This document shows, in pieces, positions 14,658 to 26,509 of a stretch of DNA of 64,000 nt; positions within the stretch are counted from its first letter, which is position 1, and every line of letters begins with the position of its first letter. Source of the stretch: Panicum virgatum (taxonomy: Eukaryota; Streptophyta; Magnoliopsida; Poales; Poaceae); the NCBI RefSeq assembly GCF_016808335.1, contig NC_053140.1, positions 32,728,586 to 32,792,585 of the forward strand, given 5' to 3'. The notes beneath the pieces were generated by a model that did not search any database, was not told where the DNA came from, and worked only from the letters and a program-made list of their open reading frames with translations. The position numbers and the translations under genes were made by a program.

Positions 14658-16883
14658 CACTACTACACTATCTTTAATCGAGGCAAGCAAAACCGCTTTA
14701 CCGAGGCGGGCATTGCAACCACCTCGGCCGTAAGGCCTCGGTTAATCGTGGCCTTTACCGAGATATGTGTAGCAGGTACCATCAATGTAAACTACACAAC
14801 CTAACTTGCCTTTGATCTGCCCCGACAGTGCAAAAAGGCTAGGGTAATCGGTGATGATGACAAAGATGATGGCTTTTAGAGTGAACTCCTTCTTTACGGA
14901 CGCATTCATCATTTTGACCCCATCTTCCCATAGCATCTTCATGTCCTCTATGAGTGGCTCCAGGAACACATCTATATCGTTGCTGGGCTGCTTTGGGCCA
15001 GAAATAAGCATGGTTACTAAAAGATACCTACGCTTCATGCATAGATAGGGTGGTAGGTTGTAGATGGTCAAGATGACCGGCCAAGTGCTGTGGGAGCTGC
15101 TAAGGTCACCGAATGGATTCATCCCATCGGTACTTAGTGAGAACCTGACATTCCTCTCCTCATCACCAAACTCTTTTGCAAACTTGGCATTAAAACTTTT
15201 CCACTACTTGCCATCGGAGGGGTGTTGTAGCTTGCCATCGCCCTTAATGCAGTCTGGCGATGCATGCCACGATATCGGCTTGGCATCCTCTGGGTCCCCG
15301 AATATCGCACACAGACAATTGATCACAGGGAGGTACCACACTGATAGGGCAGGACTTTTCCCCTGCACGTAGCCCTCTTCTTCCTCATCCTGATCGGGAA
15401 CCGGGATCTGTTTGGCTGTCTTCTTCTTCTTCTACCTACTCTTGGATCCCTCGTCATCCACATCGGCGCGACAACCGGCATTCCTCTTGTACCGACTCGC
15501 GCCGCAGTGCAGACAGCTCTGCAAGGTCTCGTACTTGCGCCGATATAGGATACAGTGGTTACTGCATGCATGGAACTTTTTAAGCTTCATCTACACTGGC
15601 CGAATCATCTTCTTCGCTCGATAGGTATTGGCGGGCACCTTGTTACCCTCTGGGTATGTGTCAGCTAGCACACGTAGTAGGTCATTAAAGCTAGTGTCGG
15701 ACCACCCATGGTGAGACTTTAGCTGCAAAAATTGGAGGTTAAAACGCAATGCCATCCATCGCTTCGGATAGTCCTTATACAGCGGATCAATTGTCGCCTA
15801 CTTCATCTCCTTAAAATTCTTGAGCCACTTCGAATTCCCAAACAGAATATCGTCTTGGTCCATACGATTAGCAAGGTTCTAAAAAATCTCTACATCTTCG
15901 GGCCCCAACAAATCATCCTGCTCATCACAATCTCCATCACCATCATTGCCAGCCATGATGTCCTAGAGAAGTTCATCAATGTTGACATAATCGCGATTCG
16001 CACTACCGCTGCCCGCTATTGCTGCCGATGGTGATGACGGTTGTTGTCCTATTTCATTCACCGACGTGGTCGTCCTCGACGAGTTTTGTTCAGATGCACC
16101 TGTGACAGTTGTATGTCCTTCGCTATGAAACTTCCAGACAGTGTAATCCTTGACAAAACCATATCGGATCAAGTGAGATTGCACCACACTATCTTCTTGG
16201 GCCAATTTGTTATGGCACCTATTGCACGGACAGATGGTGCGCTCCCAACCCAAACTCTCACGATGATTTTTCGCAGCGGCAACAAACTTTTGCACATAAT
16301 GCAGAAAAGTCAGATCGTTACCAGCCCTCGGCATCTTGTACATCCACTCTGCCCTGTCCATGGACGAGACCTTGCACAAAACGATAAACTAGAGTCAGAT
16401 AATCAAATCTAGAACCGGATCCGATGTTCTCTCTCCTCCATTTAGATCTCCATTTAGATCTGGATCTAGATCTGGACGAAAAGCACCAAAATCAACCAAA
16501 AAGAGAAGAGGAGAGTAAGAAATTAACCTTTTGCGGTGCCACCTCCACCAAATTCAAGGGCAAAACCTCCCCCCTTTGAAATGGCCAATTTTGGTGTTTT
16601 GAGCTCAAAACACACAAAAATGGAGTGGGAGCCGCGGGAAAGAAAGGTGGCGGCTGTGCTGTTATATAGGGAACTTAACCGAGGCAATTAGGTTAACATA
16701 ACCGCCTCGGTTAATATTTTATTAACCGAGACGATTTTCTTAGGGTACCCACCTCGGATAATACATTAACCGAGGCGGTTGCAAGGCCGGCAGCCCAACC
16801 ACCATCAACGGAGGCGTGCTGCCGGCCTGCCCGCCTCCGGCGAGTTTAGAAACTGCCTTGCGAAATCCCATTTTGTAGTAGTG
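14658..16883 (-). mobile_element. CACTA transposon, 2.2 kb, non-autonomous
   Basis: Both ends are CACTACTACA (left at 14658; right complement ending at 16883). Subterminal repeats with an ACCGAGGCGG core follow on the left (14695-14760) and right (16676-16800) in both orientations. A fragment of TNP2 transposase lies inside on the minus strand. The bases outside are GGC and CGC, an imperfect 3-bp duplication. Confidence 0.85.
14742..16379 (-). pseudogene. TNP2-like CACTA transposase fragment
   Basis: The minus-strand reading begins with a transposase-associated domain (DRAEWMYKMPR, then WERTICPCNRC...), followed by the start of TNP2 (DDLLRVLADTYPEG-like, KFHACSNHCILYR, RFSLSTDGMNPFG). TNP2 is the catalytic CACTA protein, normally 700 or more residues. 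Here only the N-terminal part is left. Six in-frame stops interrupt it, all TAG: 15963-15965, 15879-15881, 15798-15800, 15591-15593, 15432-15434 and 15204-15206. Non-functional. Confidence 0.82.
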
Positions 16884-19415
16884 CGCGCTGCGCGCCGCCC
16901 GCCTACGCGCCCCCGCCCCCGCCGCCACGCCACTCGCCGCCGTGAGCCGTGCCACTGCCCGCCGCCTTCCCGCGCCACGCCGCCGGCCCCCGCCTCACCT
17001 GCACCGCGCCACGCCATCGCCCGCCTCCTCTCCTGCCCGCGCGCCGCCTGCCGCCGTTGCGTGCCGCGTGCCCTGCTATGCCCGCGCCGCCACCCGCCGC
17101 CGTGATGCCTCGCGCCGCTGCCTTCTCGCTGGAGAAGAAGGCTCCAGGTCGAAAAAAGAAGAAGTGCCCCGTTCAACTTTCAGTTTTAATATTTTCAACA
17201 TTATGTGTTTCTGATTTCAACATTTCATCTTTATAATTTCAACAATCTGAAGTCAATTATTGAACCTGTTTAAGAAAAATGTTGAGTTAATTCTATCAAA
17301 ATGTTGAGCAAGTTTGTAATTGTTTATTGGATCAAATGGGCTATAGATATCTTATCCACCTTCCACAAGATGTAGAGGAGCCCTCCCCCCCCCCCCAGCG
17401 TGTATAAAATGGTAGAGGTGGTCGGTGATTTCCCCAGGTCCAAAATCCTATAAGCACAAGCACAATTGCAGACCATGCTAGAGGGAAACAAAAGCTTGCG
17501 TGGATCTAGGGAGTAGGCCGGGTGGGCCGGCCCACCCTACGATTTGGCCTAATGACCTCCCCTCTCTATTTTTCATATTTGATCTTATTTATTACTACTA
17601 GAAAACATAATTATTAATTTTTTATATTGATTATTGAATTAAGAAGGTGAAAAGTGAAAAGTAATATTTTTATTATATTATTTTGACTTATTCACCAAAA
17701 TATTTAATAAAAAATTCTATTGGGCCACCCTAATCTAAAATCCTATATTCACCCTTCTCGACCAAAACATTACTGCTAGCGTCCAAAAGGATCAATTCAT
17801 GTTTAGGCTAATAAGTATTTCTTCGGATTAGATGTCCACCGCTGTCTCGATTGCCACCCACCGTGTTAGATCAAAGACCAACAACCCCGACTAGGGTCAA
17901 TACGAGTCAACTACATCAAACTAGAGCCAAACGTCAACATTTTGCAAAAGAGCTTCTCGTTTTTGCAAAATCAACCTGCCATCCTAAGTAGTCTAAAAAT
18001 AATTAAATTTCAAACTTTTTTTTTCATTTTAGCCTCTATAAGCTTTTGTAGACTATAACGCACCGTCCCTGATGTGCCTTTAGTACCTTAGTTCTCGAGA
18101 TTTTATATGAAAATAGGTTTTAGCCCTCAGTTCATTCGGTTTTAGACCCTAGTAGTTTGAATCCTTCACACTTAAGCCCCTGGGACATCATTTTAGCTAT
18201 AACTTCATCATGTACAGTAGTTGGTTATTGCGCTCATACAATCGTTGCAATGTGTACAGTATTTCTGACACTGTGTTTTTGTTCTGTCTATATTGTTTGA
18301 TGTACTTTTTCTTATTTATTATTTGTTTTTGCTGATATGTATTTGTGTTATGCGATAGAATGTGCACAATTTGATGTTTCTCAAGAGCAAGGCTTTGAAA
18401 ATTCTGAGCACCGGGAGGAATTTGAGGAAGGCAAGTGTCAATGATCATACTTTTCATCTTAATAATTATACATTGACTCAACCTTTATGCATGCATGTGT
18501 CTTAAACTGATGTGTCCTAATTAATAATATGGCTAGCCTTTTGACAATTCCTTAATAACCTGGATACTTGTACTTGTTGGGTAGCTATGCTAATTGCAAA
18601 TAATTTGGGTTCATGAGTTCTATTGCTTTTTCATCTTGTCCTCTGCCTCGTATTGCCTGCTTCAGTGTGCAAGTCACTGATTCTGAACTACACTCACATT
18701 TAGCAGGGCTACAATGTTTCATCATAATTTTGGACTTTCACTGAGTATTGATGACCCAACGGCACAATAAAACATTGTTTTCACTGGATATATTCTCTGG
18801 AATAAGCCCTGAATTTAGAACTCATCTGTCCGAAGTACCATCCTTTATTTGGGAGAGAATAGAGGTAGAAAGACAGAACTTGATGTAAAAACGTCGGTTC
18901 TGCATGTTCCCTATCAATTGATCTGCATGTTGGCGAAGCATAAAACCCACAAAATTCCAAATGCTTGTTCCTCTTTTTCAAGATACAAACCTATCTTTGC
19001 CACAAACAATTTCAAACCATCTGCAGCGTTATGTTTATATGTTTAATGTTATTGACAGAGACATGAAGCTCACTTGTGCTTTGCTGCGCCCGGTCGTTTC
19101 TTGGAACTGACACTGTAAATTTGAAACTTTTGCAGGCGTGAAAAATATTCTTTGATGCCATTGTTTCCTTTTCTTGGAAACGACACTGTAAATCCAATAT
19201 TCTTATAAGGTGGCAAAAATTTGTGGCTCAAGTGCAATCTGTCGTTATGCTAGCCTAATCCGATGTCATCTGAAAGCAAATCTTAGGGACTCCCATTGCC
19301 TTTATCTCAGCGAAAATGATGAAAAGGAAATGACGAATACTAAGAAAAATAATCGATCAGACAGATGTATTGGAACACAAATAAAGCATGCAAGGGCAAA
19401 TTTTCACCTTTAACT
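16884..19415. other. Intergenic; GC-rich block then AT-rich DNA, no gene seen
   Basis: Positions 16884-17130 are a very CG-rich block right next to the CACTA end. It is open in several frames because of composition and has no recognised domain. After that the DNA is ordinary AT-rich intergenic sequence with a poly-C run near 17387. Confidence 0.45.
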
Positions 19416-19421
19416 TTTATT
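19416..19421 (-). terminator. Poly(A) signal of the split secreted-protein gene
   Basis: AATAAA on the minus strand, 145 bp after the stop codon at 19566. Confidence 0.5.
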
Positions 19422-19917
19422 CATTCATCACTCCCTTACAATCCAAGTACCTCAAGGGAGCTACGTAGGTATGTACCAGTACATATTATAAGATCATAAT
19501 CATTGTGGAGCGAGGTGGAGAGATCCCTCGTCGCATCAGCCAGCAGTAGTTGGTTTAATTTGCCCTCAAGGCTTGAGACCACATTCTTCCAGGATCACCT
19601 TGAGGCATTCGTGGTTACGAACCTTGAGGCACTCTGACACGGCGACCTGGCCGCAGTGGTTGGCGTACTGCTTGAGCAGGTCTTTAGGGGCGTCGTTGAT
19701 GTACCTCCACTACCGGAAAACCGATAGTTGCCGAGTGTCTCGGTCTTTGCCGAGTGCCAGACCACGGGCACTCGGCAAAGATGTGGTTTGCCGAGTGCCA
19801 GGCCGCGGACACTCGGCAGAAATCTGGCACACGGCATGTACGGGCGTTGCCGAGTGCAGACCGTCGGCAAATCAAGGCACTCGGCAACATGTCTCCTTTG
19901 CCGAGTGCTAGCCGGGC

Positions 19918-20203
19918 GGCACTCGGCAAAGCCCGAGCATGTGCCCAGCACGCGCGCCCGTCGTGCGCCGCCCGTCAGGGGGGCTGACGGCATCAACTCT
20001 TTGCTGAGTGCCTCCAACTGGCACTCGGCAAAGGTGAAATATTGCCGAGTGTCTCCAGCTGGCACTCGGCAAAGCCCGAGCATGTGCCCAGCACGCGCGC
20101 CCGTCGTGCGCCGCCCGTCAGGGGGGCTGACGGCATCAACTCTTTGCCGAGTGCCTCCAACTGGCACTCGGCAAAGGTGAAATATTGCCGAGTGTCTCCA
20201 GCT
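19918..20203. repeat. 143-bp tandem duplication within the CACTA subterminal region
   Basis: Two near-identical 143-bp units (19918-20060 and 20061-20203) start GGCACTCGGCAAAGCCCGAG. A rare difference is TTTGCTGAG versus TTTGCCGAG. It is a local expansion of the binding-site array. Confidence 0.85.
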
Positions 20204-21437
20204 GGCACTCGGCAAAATAGAAATATTGCCAAGTGCGCTGGCGTGGCTCTCGGCAAAGCTTCTTTTGCTGAGTGCTGGTGCCCAGGCACTTGGCAAACTT
20301 GGTTAAAAAAAATTCGGCCTTCAAATTTTTTTGGCCTTCACTTAAATTTGATAATGTAATTCCTAGTAACATAAAATAATTTTATTGATTGGTTTACTAT
20401 TTTCCTTTACTTTTTTTGTTTGCGGGGAATAATCTGCCGAAATAAATTTAAAATTAGAAGTGGGTCGAAATTTCGAAATCAATGAATGGAAATTTGATAT
20501 TTATGTACTTGAATCAAAACTGATGCCGTATGCACGAAAGAACTTAAAAGTTGAAGCATCTTTATCAAGAAACTTGATCACAAGCGTGTGCACGGACGTT
20601 CGGAAAAAACCAAATATAGCATGCAATGTCTGAAAATCATGGGAATTGTGCAAATCTCTTGGTTTCATGCGAGGATAGAGTGGAAAAAAATTGACAGCAT
20701 TTCGGACACGTGACAATGTACGCCACTTATAAGCCGGAGAATCTCCGAAGAAGTTTCGGAGAGATGTGTAGTATCCGGTTGGATTTGTGGTTGAAATAAA
20801 AGTCGCATATGATTTTCAATGTGAAACATTTTATATAGAGAAATAACTACAAAATATGTGTCTTGTGAAAATTTGGTTAATTTTTGAATTTGTTATCTAT
20901 ATATTAAATTATTTTTGGCACACATTGAAAATCATTATATTTAGTTTTAAGTTGATCTTTAAACGCATGAAATAATAGGTTTTTTTTGCATGAAAGCATG
21001 AACCATAATTTGTTGTTTTATTTTGGCAAATTATTTAGTTGGTAGTCACTAAATTTTTTATACATACCTCATCAAAACAAATTTGTTGATATAAATTCAA
21101 TTCGACTTTAGAAACACATGAAATAATAGGTTTTCTTGCATAAAATCTTGAAACTTGAAATTCAAATTATGTTAATTTTAATTATGCATGAAATAATAGG
21201 TTTTCTTGTATTATGTTAATTTAGTTCCATTGTTTTTGCAGCTCACTGTAAAAAAACTATTTGCCGAGTGCCACCTGATCTGGGACTCGGCAAAGAAATG
21301 AATAATTTTTTTTTAAAACAGTCTTTGCCGAGTGCTGCCGATCTGGCACTCGGCATAGCCAAAGTTTGCCGAGTGCCGGATCAAGGCACTCGGCAAAGAA
21401 CGAGAATAACACCCCCCCCCCCCGCGCCCAACACTTA

Positions 21438-22214
21438 ATGCACTTCTCCATTCCGCTCACGCACCCCGCCCCGCTCATGCCCCCGACCCGCCGCGCCACC
21501 CTGCCCACGCCCCGCCGCCGCCGGTCACCTCCCTGCCGAGTCCCCCCCCCCTCCCCGCTGCCGGTCGCCGCGCCGACGCCCCCCTTCCCCCGCCGCCGTA
21601 CGCCTCCACGTCGGCTCCTCCCGCCACCTCGCACCGCTGTCGCTGCCTCCCCGCCACCGCCATCGCCTCATAGCGCCCCCCCCCCCCCCCGCCGCGTGAA
21701 GTCGCCGGAGACCTTCCTGCCGGTTACCCCCACCTCCACGCCGGCGGGCGCCCGAGGCCCGACGCACGGCGCCTCCACGCCGACCGGCGCACGAGGGCAC
21801 AGCTTGCCGCCGGGCTTCGCCTCCTCAGCACCTGAGGGCGCGCGCGCCTGCGCCCCCCTCCCCGGCCGCCTTGGAGTCCCCCCCGGCAGCAAGGTATGTT
21901 TTTTTTAAAAATATTTAGTTAATTTTTTAGATGTTAACTATAATTGCATTATGATTTTTAGGTAGTTGTTTAGGTAGATTTAGATTTTTAGTTAGATATG
22001 GATATTATTTGTTAGATTTATTTATAATGATTTAGTTTATTTTGTTTAGGTAGATATAGATTTTAGATGTTAATTGTTTATATAGTTTATTTACAATTAC
22101 ATTATGATGTGTTTCTATTTGCAGAATCAGTCGTGGAACGCATCGAACGACCCTCCTCCGGACCAGAACTCGCCGGCGGCCCCGTGGCAATCTTGGCCGC
22201 CCCCCTCCACCTGA
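21438..22214 (+). CDS. Possible spliced proline-rich ORF inside the CACTA element
   Basis: A GC-rich open stretch ends at a good donor (AAG|GTATGT, 21893/21894). An acceptor GCAG at 22121-22124 opens a 29-codon exon in the same phase, with NQSWNASNDPP and PWQSWPPPST before a stop at 22212-22214. The protein would be proline-, arginine- and serine-rich with no known domain. It may be a captured gene fragment or part of this CACTA family's own gene. The start codon is uncertain. Confidence 0.35.
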
Positions 22215-23168
22215 CCGTGAGTGATTTGTAGTACCCTACTGGACTTGTAGTACCCTTGTGGACTTGTGATGTGATGTGATGTGATGGACTTGTATTCGGA
22301 CTCTATCTATGTGATGGACTTTCAGACTCGTTTTATATGATGTGATGGACATTATCTTGTTTTATTTGTATCGATGCTATTGTCGCAATTGACAATTATA
22401 TATTTGTCGTTATAACTGCCTATAATGACCCCTGTATTTATATATATATCTGTTGTATTTGTATCGAAAAACAGAGAAAAAAGAAGCAAAAAAAGAAAAA
22501 TAGACAACTTTGCCGAGTGCTTAAGCCAATACACTCGGCAAAGTGGCCTTCCACATGACAGCACGACAGTACTTTGCCGAGTGCTAAAATCCTGGCACTC
22601 GGCAAAGTTTCAAACGTTTGCCGAGTGCCAGGATCCAGCACTCGGCAAAGCGGCCACATGGCGCCACCCTAGGCCGGCAATTTGCCAAGTGCCAGACGCC
22701 GACACTCGGAAAAGTCCGCCGTTAGGCACTCGCTAAAGTGCCGGCCCAGGGTGGCGCCACGTGGCTGCTTTGCCGAGTGCCAAGGCTCTCGGCAAAGTCT
22801 TTACCGAGTGCCCGAAATCTGACACTCGTCAAAGATCTCTTTGCCGTGGGAGGCTTTGCCGAGTGTAACACTCGGCAAAGAGTTTGCCGAGTGCAAACTG
22901 ACCTTTGCCGAGTGTAACCGGCACTCGGCAAAGCCAGTGAATCCGGTAGTGCTCCCAATCCTTCCCAAGAAGGAAGGTCCTCCTTCCTTGGATGAGGGGG
23001 GAGACCGTGCAGCCTGTGCCTCGCTGCAGACCAGCAGCAGCATCAGGACCGCCAAGACCTTCGCAGCTGCAAGCTTGGACGCCATTTTGCTCCTCTCTTC
23101 CTCCTCCTCTTTCCAATGCACACACTCTGATGGCCGGGTTGATGCACTATTGCCTTCGGTGGATCGTG

Positions 23169-23176
23169 TTTAAATA
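23169..23176 (-). promoter_or_regulatory. TATA box of the split secreted-protein gene
   Basis: TATTTAAA on the minus strand, about 85 bp upstream of the ATG at 23085, giving a leader of about 50 nt. Confidence 0.6.
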
Positions 23177-24661
23177 GCGAGAGCTACTGGATCGGTCGCG
23201 TGCTCCTGCCTGCTACATGGATGTGCGGCACATGGTTTGGCAAGCAGTTAATTTCGTAGGCAATTACGACGGTTATCTTGTAGCATATAGCAGTAGACGC
23301 TAATCTGATAGTATATTGGCAAGCAGTTACATTGGTGTCTGTGCACCGATTAGAAACAAATGCCAATTCGACAGTGAAGTCTTGAAAACTTTGATTAGGA
23401 ATTCGGCATGCTTTTCTTCAGTAACAAAGCACTGAGGATATTTCCATAACAAATTAATAAGGATTGCATGAAAGCAATCAGATTGCAAGCGGCTCAAAAA
23501 TTGACTACTCCCAAATGGTAGGTGGTTTTGGTAAATCTAGGTACATAATTTTTGCTATGTATCTAGACATAACGTATATCTAAGTGCATAACAAAAGCTT
23601 TGTATCTAGATTTGCTAAAATGACATACATTTTGGAACCGATGGAGTAAAAGTATCAAGAAGAAACACAAAGAGGAAGGTTGTCATTATAGTTCTATATT
23701 GGTTGTGCAAGGATAGTGTACCAAACTGAATAAGAGGAGGGAACCCCTCACTTCACGGGCTAGTATTTGGGTTGAGTAAAGGTCCTTAAGATCCCAATGG
23801 CATTTCAACCTAGTAATTCTGACTCCTTGAGTTTAGAAGCCACCATACATTGATCTTTTAGTATAAGAATTATTTTTATTAGTTACATTTAAACACAGTA
23901 GCATTGACCACCTTCAAACCTTGCTGTTTACTCCCCTGTTAATTAATAGCTCCACCAGTATTAAACTGGCCGCTCCAAGTGAACGGCTTCATGCATAAAT
24001 AGAAGCAGCTCATTCATGATGTGTGTAGAAATCTTAGTGGATCCAATCACTTGATGTCAAGGACCATATACCATGGCCATTAAAAAAAAGGACCACATAA
24101 ATAGCAAACTATGCAATTATTTTTTTTATTTCTTCTAGATTTAATACTCCATGCATGTGCTGCAAGATAGTTTTGGAATTCTGAATTTTACATCTAAACA
24201 AGGTCTAAAATGTAGTGTGTGGACAATGCCAAATAGTGGTTTGGGGTGGGGGGGGGGGGTGTCATGTGTGTGCGTGGTGGGGGGGGGGGTGCGGAGGCAA
24301 AAAATTGACTTTTGAGCATCACTACTCGGGCGGGACATTGGACACCGTGGATGCGCTGGGATCGTCGAGAAGAATCTGTTAGACTACTCACACGCCTCAT
24401 TTGATTATTAAGAAAGGGCCATGGTGGAGTGTACCTAATAGATTTGGACAGTCAGATTTTTCTAGTGCAAGTACAGAGGGTATCTCTCCAGAGTCTGAAA
24501 TTTATTACATCTTGATTTGCTTGTACATGCACGTATTGACGTCCAACTGCCTGCTTGGATATTGGATACATAGGCCCGGTTGCATTGAATTGAATGTACG
24601 TATACTGCTTGCTCAAAGCCTCAAATGAAACAATGCAAAAGAAGATTGTCGTTGTAACGTT

Positions 24662-24663
<2 letters not shown>
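23177..24663. other. Intergenic; one diverged MITE, otherwise no gene seen
   Basis: Ordinary AT-rich intergenic DNA with two poly-G tracts (24240-24290). Apart from the Stowaway-like element at 23508-23646 nothing was recognised. Confidence 0.5.
23508..23646. mobile_element. Diverged Stowaway-like MITE
   Basis: A 139-bp element flanked by TA, with CTCCCAAATGGTA at one end and GGAACCGATGGAG at the other. The internal sequence (AAATGACATACATTTTGGAA) closely follows the Stowaway copy in the peroxidase intron, so it is an older member of the same family. Confidence 0.75.

Positions 24664-24729
<66 letters not shown>
24664..24729. repeat. (TC)33 microsatellite
   Basis: An uninterrupted TC/GA dinucleotide tract of about 66 bp, 240 bp upstream of the GDSL start codon. 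Tracts like this in plant promoters can bind GAGA-type (BBR/BPC) factors; a role here is only inference. Confidence 0.95.
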
Positions 24730-24731
<2 letters not shown>

Positions 24732-24970
24732 CCCGGTGGCTTTTAAGAAAAAAAAATCAATTAGTTGCAGGGACTCAGGACTCTATCATCATTAAGTCGA
24801 TCGTAGAGATAAGAAAAGAATCTTGCCCGTTCTCATCTCGCGTTTGCAATTCCTCCTCCGGTCCTATAAATACGGACTTGGACGCCTTAGGTTGAGATCA
24901 CGCAAGAGAGGTTACCCGGCATTAACAACTAAGCTTCGTCTTGATCGATCTTGTGAAGACGACTTCGACG

Positions 24971-26254
24971 ATGACGAAGCTTCTGTTCACCGCCTGCTGC
25001 TGCTTCCTAATCCTCCTCCTTGTCAATGGTAGTAAGCTAGTTCCGATCCCTTGGTCGTTTTAGTTTTGCACACTAAATTGTTCGTCATTCAGCAGCTATT
25101 TATTTATTATTGATTTCAATCCAATCTAGCAGGCACTCATCACGTGGAGGCCCGTCGCCACCGCGAGCGTCGCCAGGACCGCACGCTCTTCGTCTTCGGC
25201 GACTCCTTTGTGGACGCCGGCAACCTTCCGAGATCAGCAAAGAGCAGGGCGTCGCGTGGGTGGTACTACCCCTACGGCAGCTCCGACTCCGCTCACCGCA
25301 ACAGAGCAACCGGCCGCCTTTCGGACGACCTCGTGCAATCAGATTTCCTCGGTACGTGCGTAGTAGCTCACATTATTGATCGATCATCCGCCATCAACAT
25401 GATGCATGCAATGCATGACTTGCTGAATGAAGTAGCTAGCTAGTAGATAGCTAACAAAGCTTGCTTGTTGATCGCATTAAAATTAATATGGTTTAATGAA
25501 TTTTGCAGCGAGGATGCTGGGGAACGACGACGAGCCCCCTCCGCCGTACAGTCCGAACGAGGCGGTGGACGGGTCCGGCGGCGTCAACTTCGCCCTACCC
25601 ATGTCCGGCGTCTTGAACGGCCCGGAGGAGGAGCTGGCGCTGGGCGGGCAGATCGACCAGTTCAGGAGGCTGGTGAGCCGCGGGGTCATCCGGGACGCGG
25701 ACCTGGACGGGTCCGTGGCGCTCGTCTCCGTCGCCAACGGCCACGACTACTCGCACGTCAGCGACACCACCTGGTGAACTCGCTGCCGCCCGTCGGCTGC
25801 ACGCCGTGGCGCTCCAGGCTCAGCGGCTACGCCCGGTGCGACGGCCGCGGCAACGCCATGGCCGGCATGCACAACGCGCTCCTCGGGCAGAAGCTCGGCG
25901 ACCTGGACGGCGTCCTGCTGCTCGACCTCTACACCGCCTTCAATAGCGTCGCCCAGTCCAAATCCGGTACGTACACACAGTTATTGTAACAGTAACTTGC
26001 CAGTGTACAAATTAATTCAACGAAATCGATCGATCGATCCACCTGTAGGCTCGACGCCGTGCTGTGATACCACGGACCCGAACGGGCATTGCGGACAGGA
26101 GGACGGCAGTGGCAGAGCTCAGTACAGTGTGTGCGACGACCCGGACAGCTACTTCTCCTGGGACTACATGCACCCGACGCAAGCCGGATGGGAGGCCGTC
26201 ATGGATCAGCTGCGAGGACCCATCCAGGATTTCTTGGCCAGCTCTAGGGACTAG
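24971..26254 (+). pseudogene. GDSL esterase/lipase, disrupted by an internal deletion
   Basis: Exons read 24971-25028, 25133-25351, 25509-25966 (damaged) and 26049-26254. The protein starts with a signal peptide (MTKLLF, then a Cys/Leu-rich core). Block I is FVFGDSFVDAGN with the nucleophilic Ser, and block V is DPDSYFSWDYMHPTQAGW with the Asp and His. GDSL enzymes hydrolyse ester bonds of lipids or cell-wall acyl groups, usually outside the cell. Near 25768 the frame jumps from ...YSHVSDTT to LVNSLPPVGCTPW in another frame. The roughly 30 residues normally between these blocks, and probably an intron, are missing, and the first frame hits TGA at 25775. Block III reads GHD instead of GND (an oxyanion-hole residue), and block II is altered (VNFALPMSG). 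It is probably non-functional. Confidence 0.85.
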
Positions 26255-26344
26255 TTATTGTTAGTTCGTTGTACGTGTGTCCTAAAACTTTAGGTAGTTA
26301 GGTTAATTTGGGCCGCGATTAGTTAAGATTGATTCCCTTTTTTG

Positions 26345-26501
26345 CAGGGGCATAGCTAGGGGGGGGGGGGCGAGCAGGGGCCTGCCCCTCCTATGGTTTC
26401 CAATTTTGCATTATAAATTTGAAATTTGATTAAATTTTTATATAAATTAATATGACTGGCCCCCCTAATAATAAAAAAACAAATTCCTGGCTCCGCCCCT
26501 G
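26345..26501. mobile_element. Non-autonomous hAT element (MITE), 157 bp
   Basis: The inverted ends are CAGGGGCATAGCTAGG and the complement of CCTGGCTCCGCCCCTG. A perfect 8-bp duplication CTTTTTTG flanks it (26337-26344 and 26502-26509), the hAT signature. The core is AT-rich with no coding capacity. It lies 90 bp beyond the GDSL stop. Confidence 0.9.
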
Positions 26502-26509
26502 CTTTTTTG

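Larger units (their letters stand above)
19708..22951. mobile_element. CACTA transposon, 3,244 bp, inserted in a gene
   Basis: The ends are CACTACCGGA on the left and its complement on the right, with a perfect CTC duplication (19705-19707 and 22952-22954). Dozens of TTTGCCGAGTGCC / GGCACTCGGCAAAG units in both orientations occupy 19735-20300, 21260-21400 and 22510-22935, the usual subterminal transposase-binding array. No TNP2 is present, so the element is non-autonomous. A proline-rich two-exon frame lies inside. Confidence 0.93.
19566..23085 (-). pseudogene. Small secreted four-cysteine protein gene, split by a CACTA element
   Basis: The N-terminal half runs from ATG 23085 to 22952, and the C-terminal half from 19707 to a TGA at 19566-19568. 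Removing the transposon and one CTC copy leaves an uninterrupted 90-codon frame (134 + 142 - 3 = 273 nt including the stop). The protein starts with a clear signal peptide (MASKLAAAKV, then a leucine-rich core, ending SEAQA). A Ser/Pro/Gly stretch follows, then a charged C-terminal half with four cysteines at 62, 70, 78 and 86, that is C-X7-C-X7-C-X7-C. I do not recognise the family. A TATA box lies upstream. The insertion breaks the frame unless the transposon is spliced out or excised. The intact frame and perfect duplication suggest a recent insertion. Confidence 0.8.

Noticed and set aside
16884..17236. Several overlapping Arg/Pro/Ala-rich ORFs
   Set aside because: High CG content keeps multiple frames open on both strands; no domain, start context or splice signals are convincing.
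19735..20300. Dense, regularly repeated short palindromes (TTTGCCGAGTGCC) suggesting a CRISPR-like array or satellite
   Set aside because: The units lie in both orientations with irregular spacing inside perfect CACTA ends; they are subterminal transposase-binding repeats.
21257..21908. Glycine/arginine-rich minus-strand ORFs in the CACTA element
   Set aside because: They are complements of the proline-rich GC block and run into the subterminal repeats.
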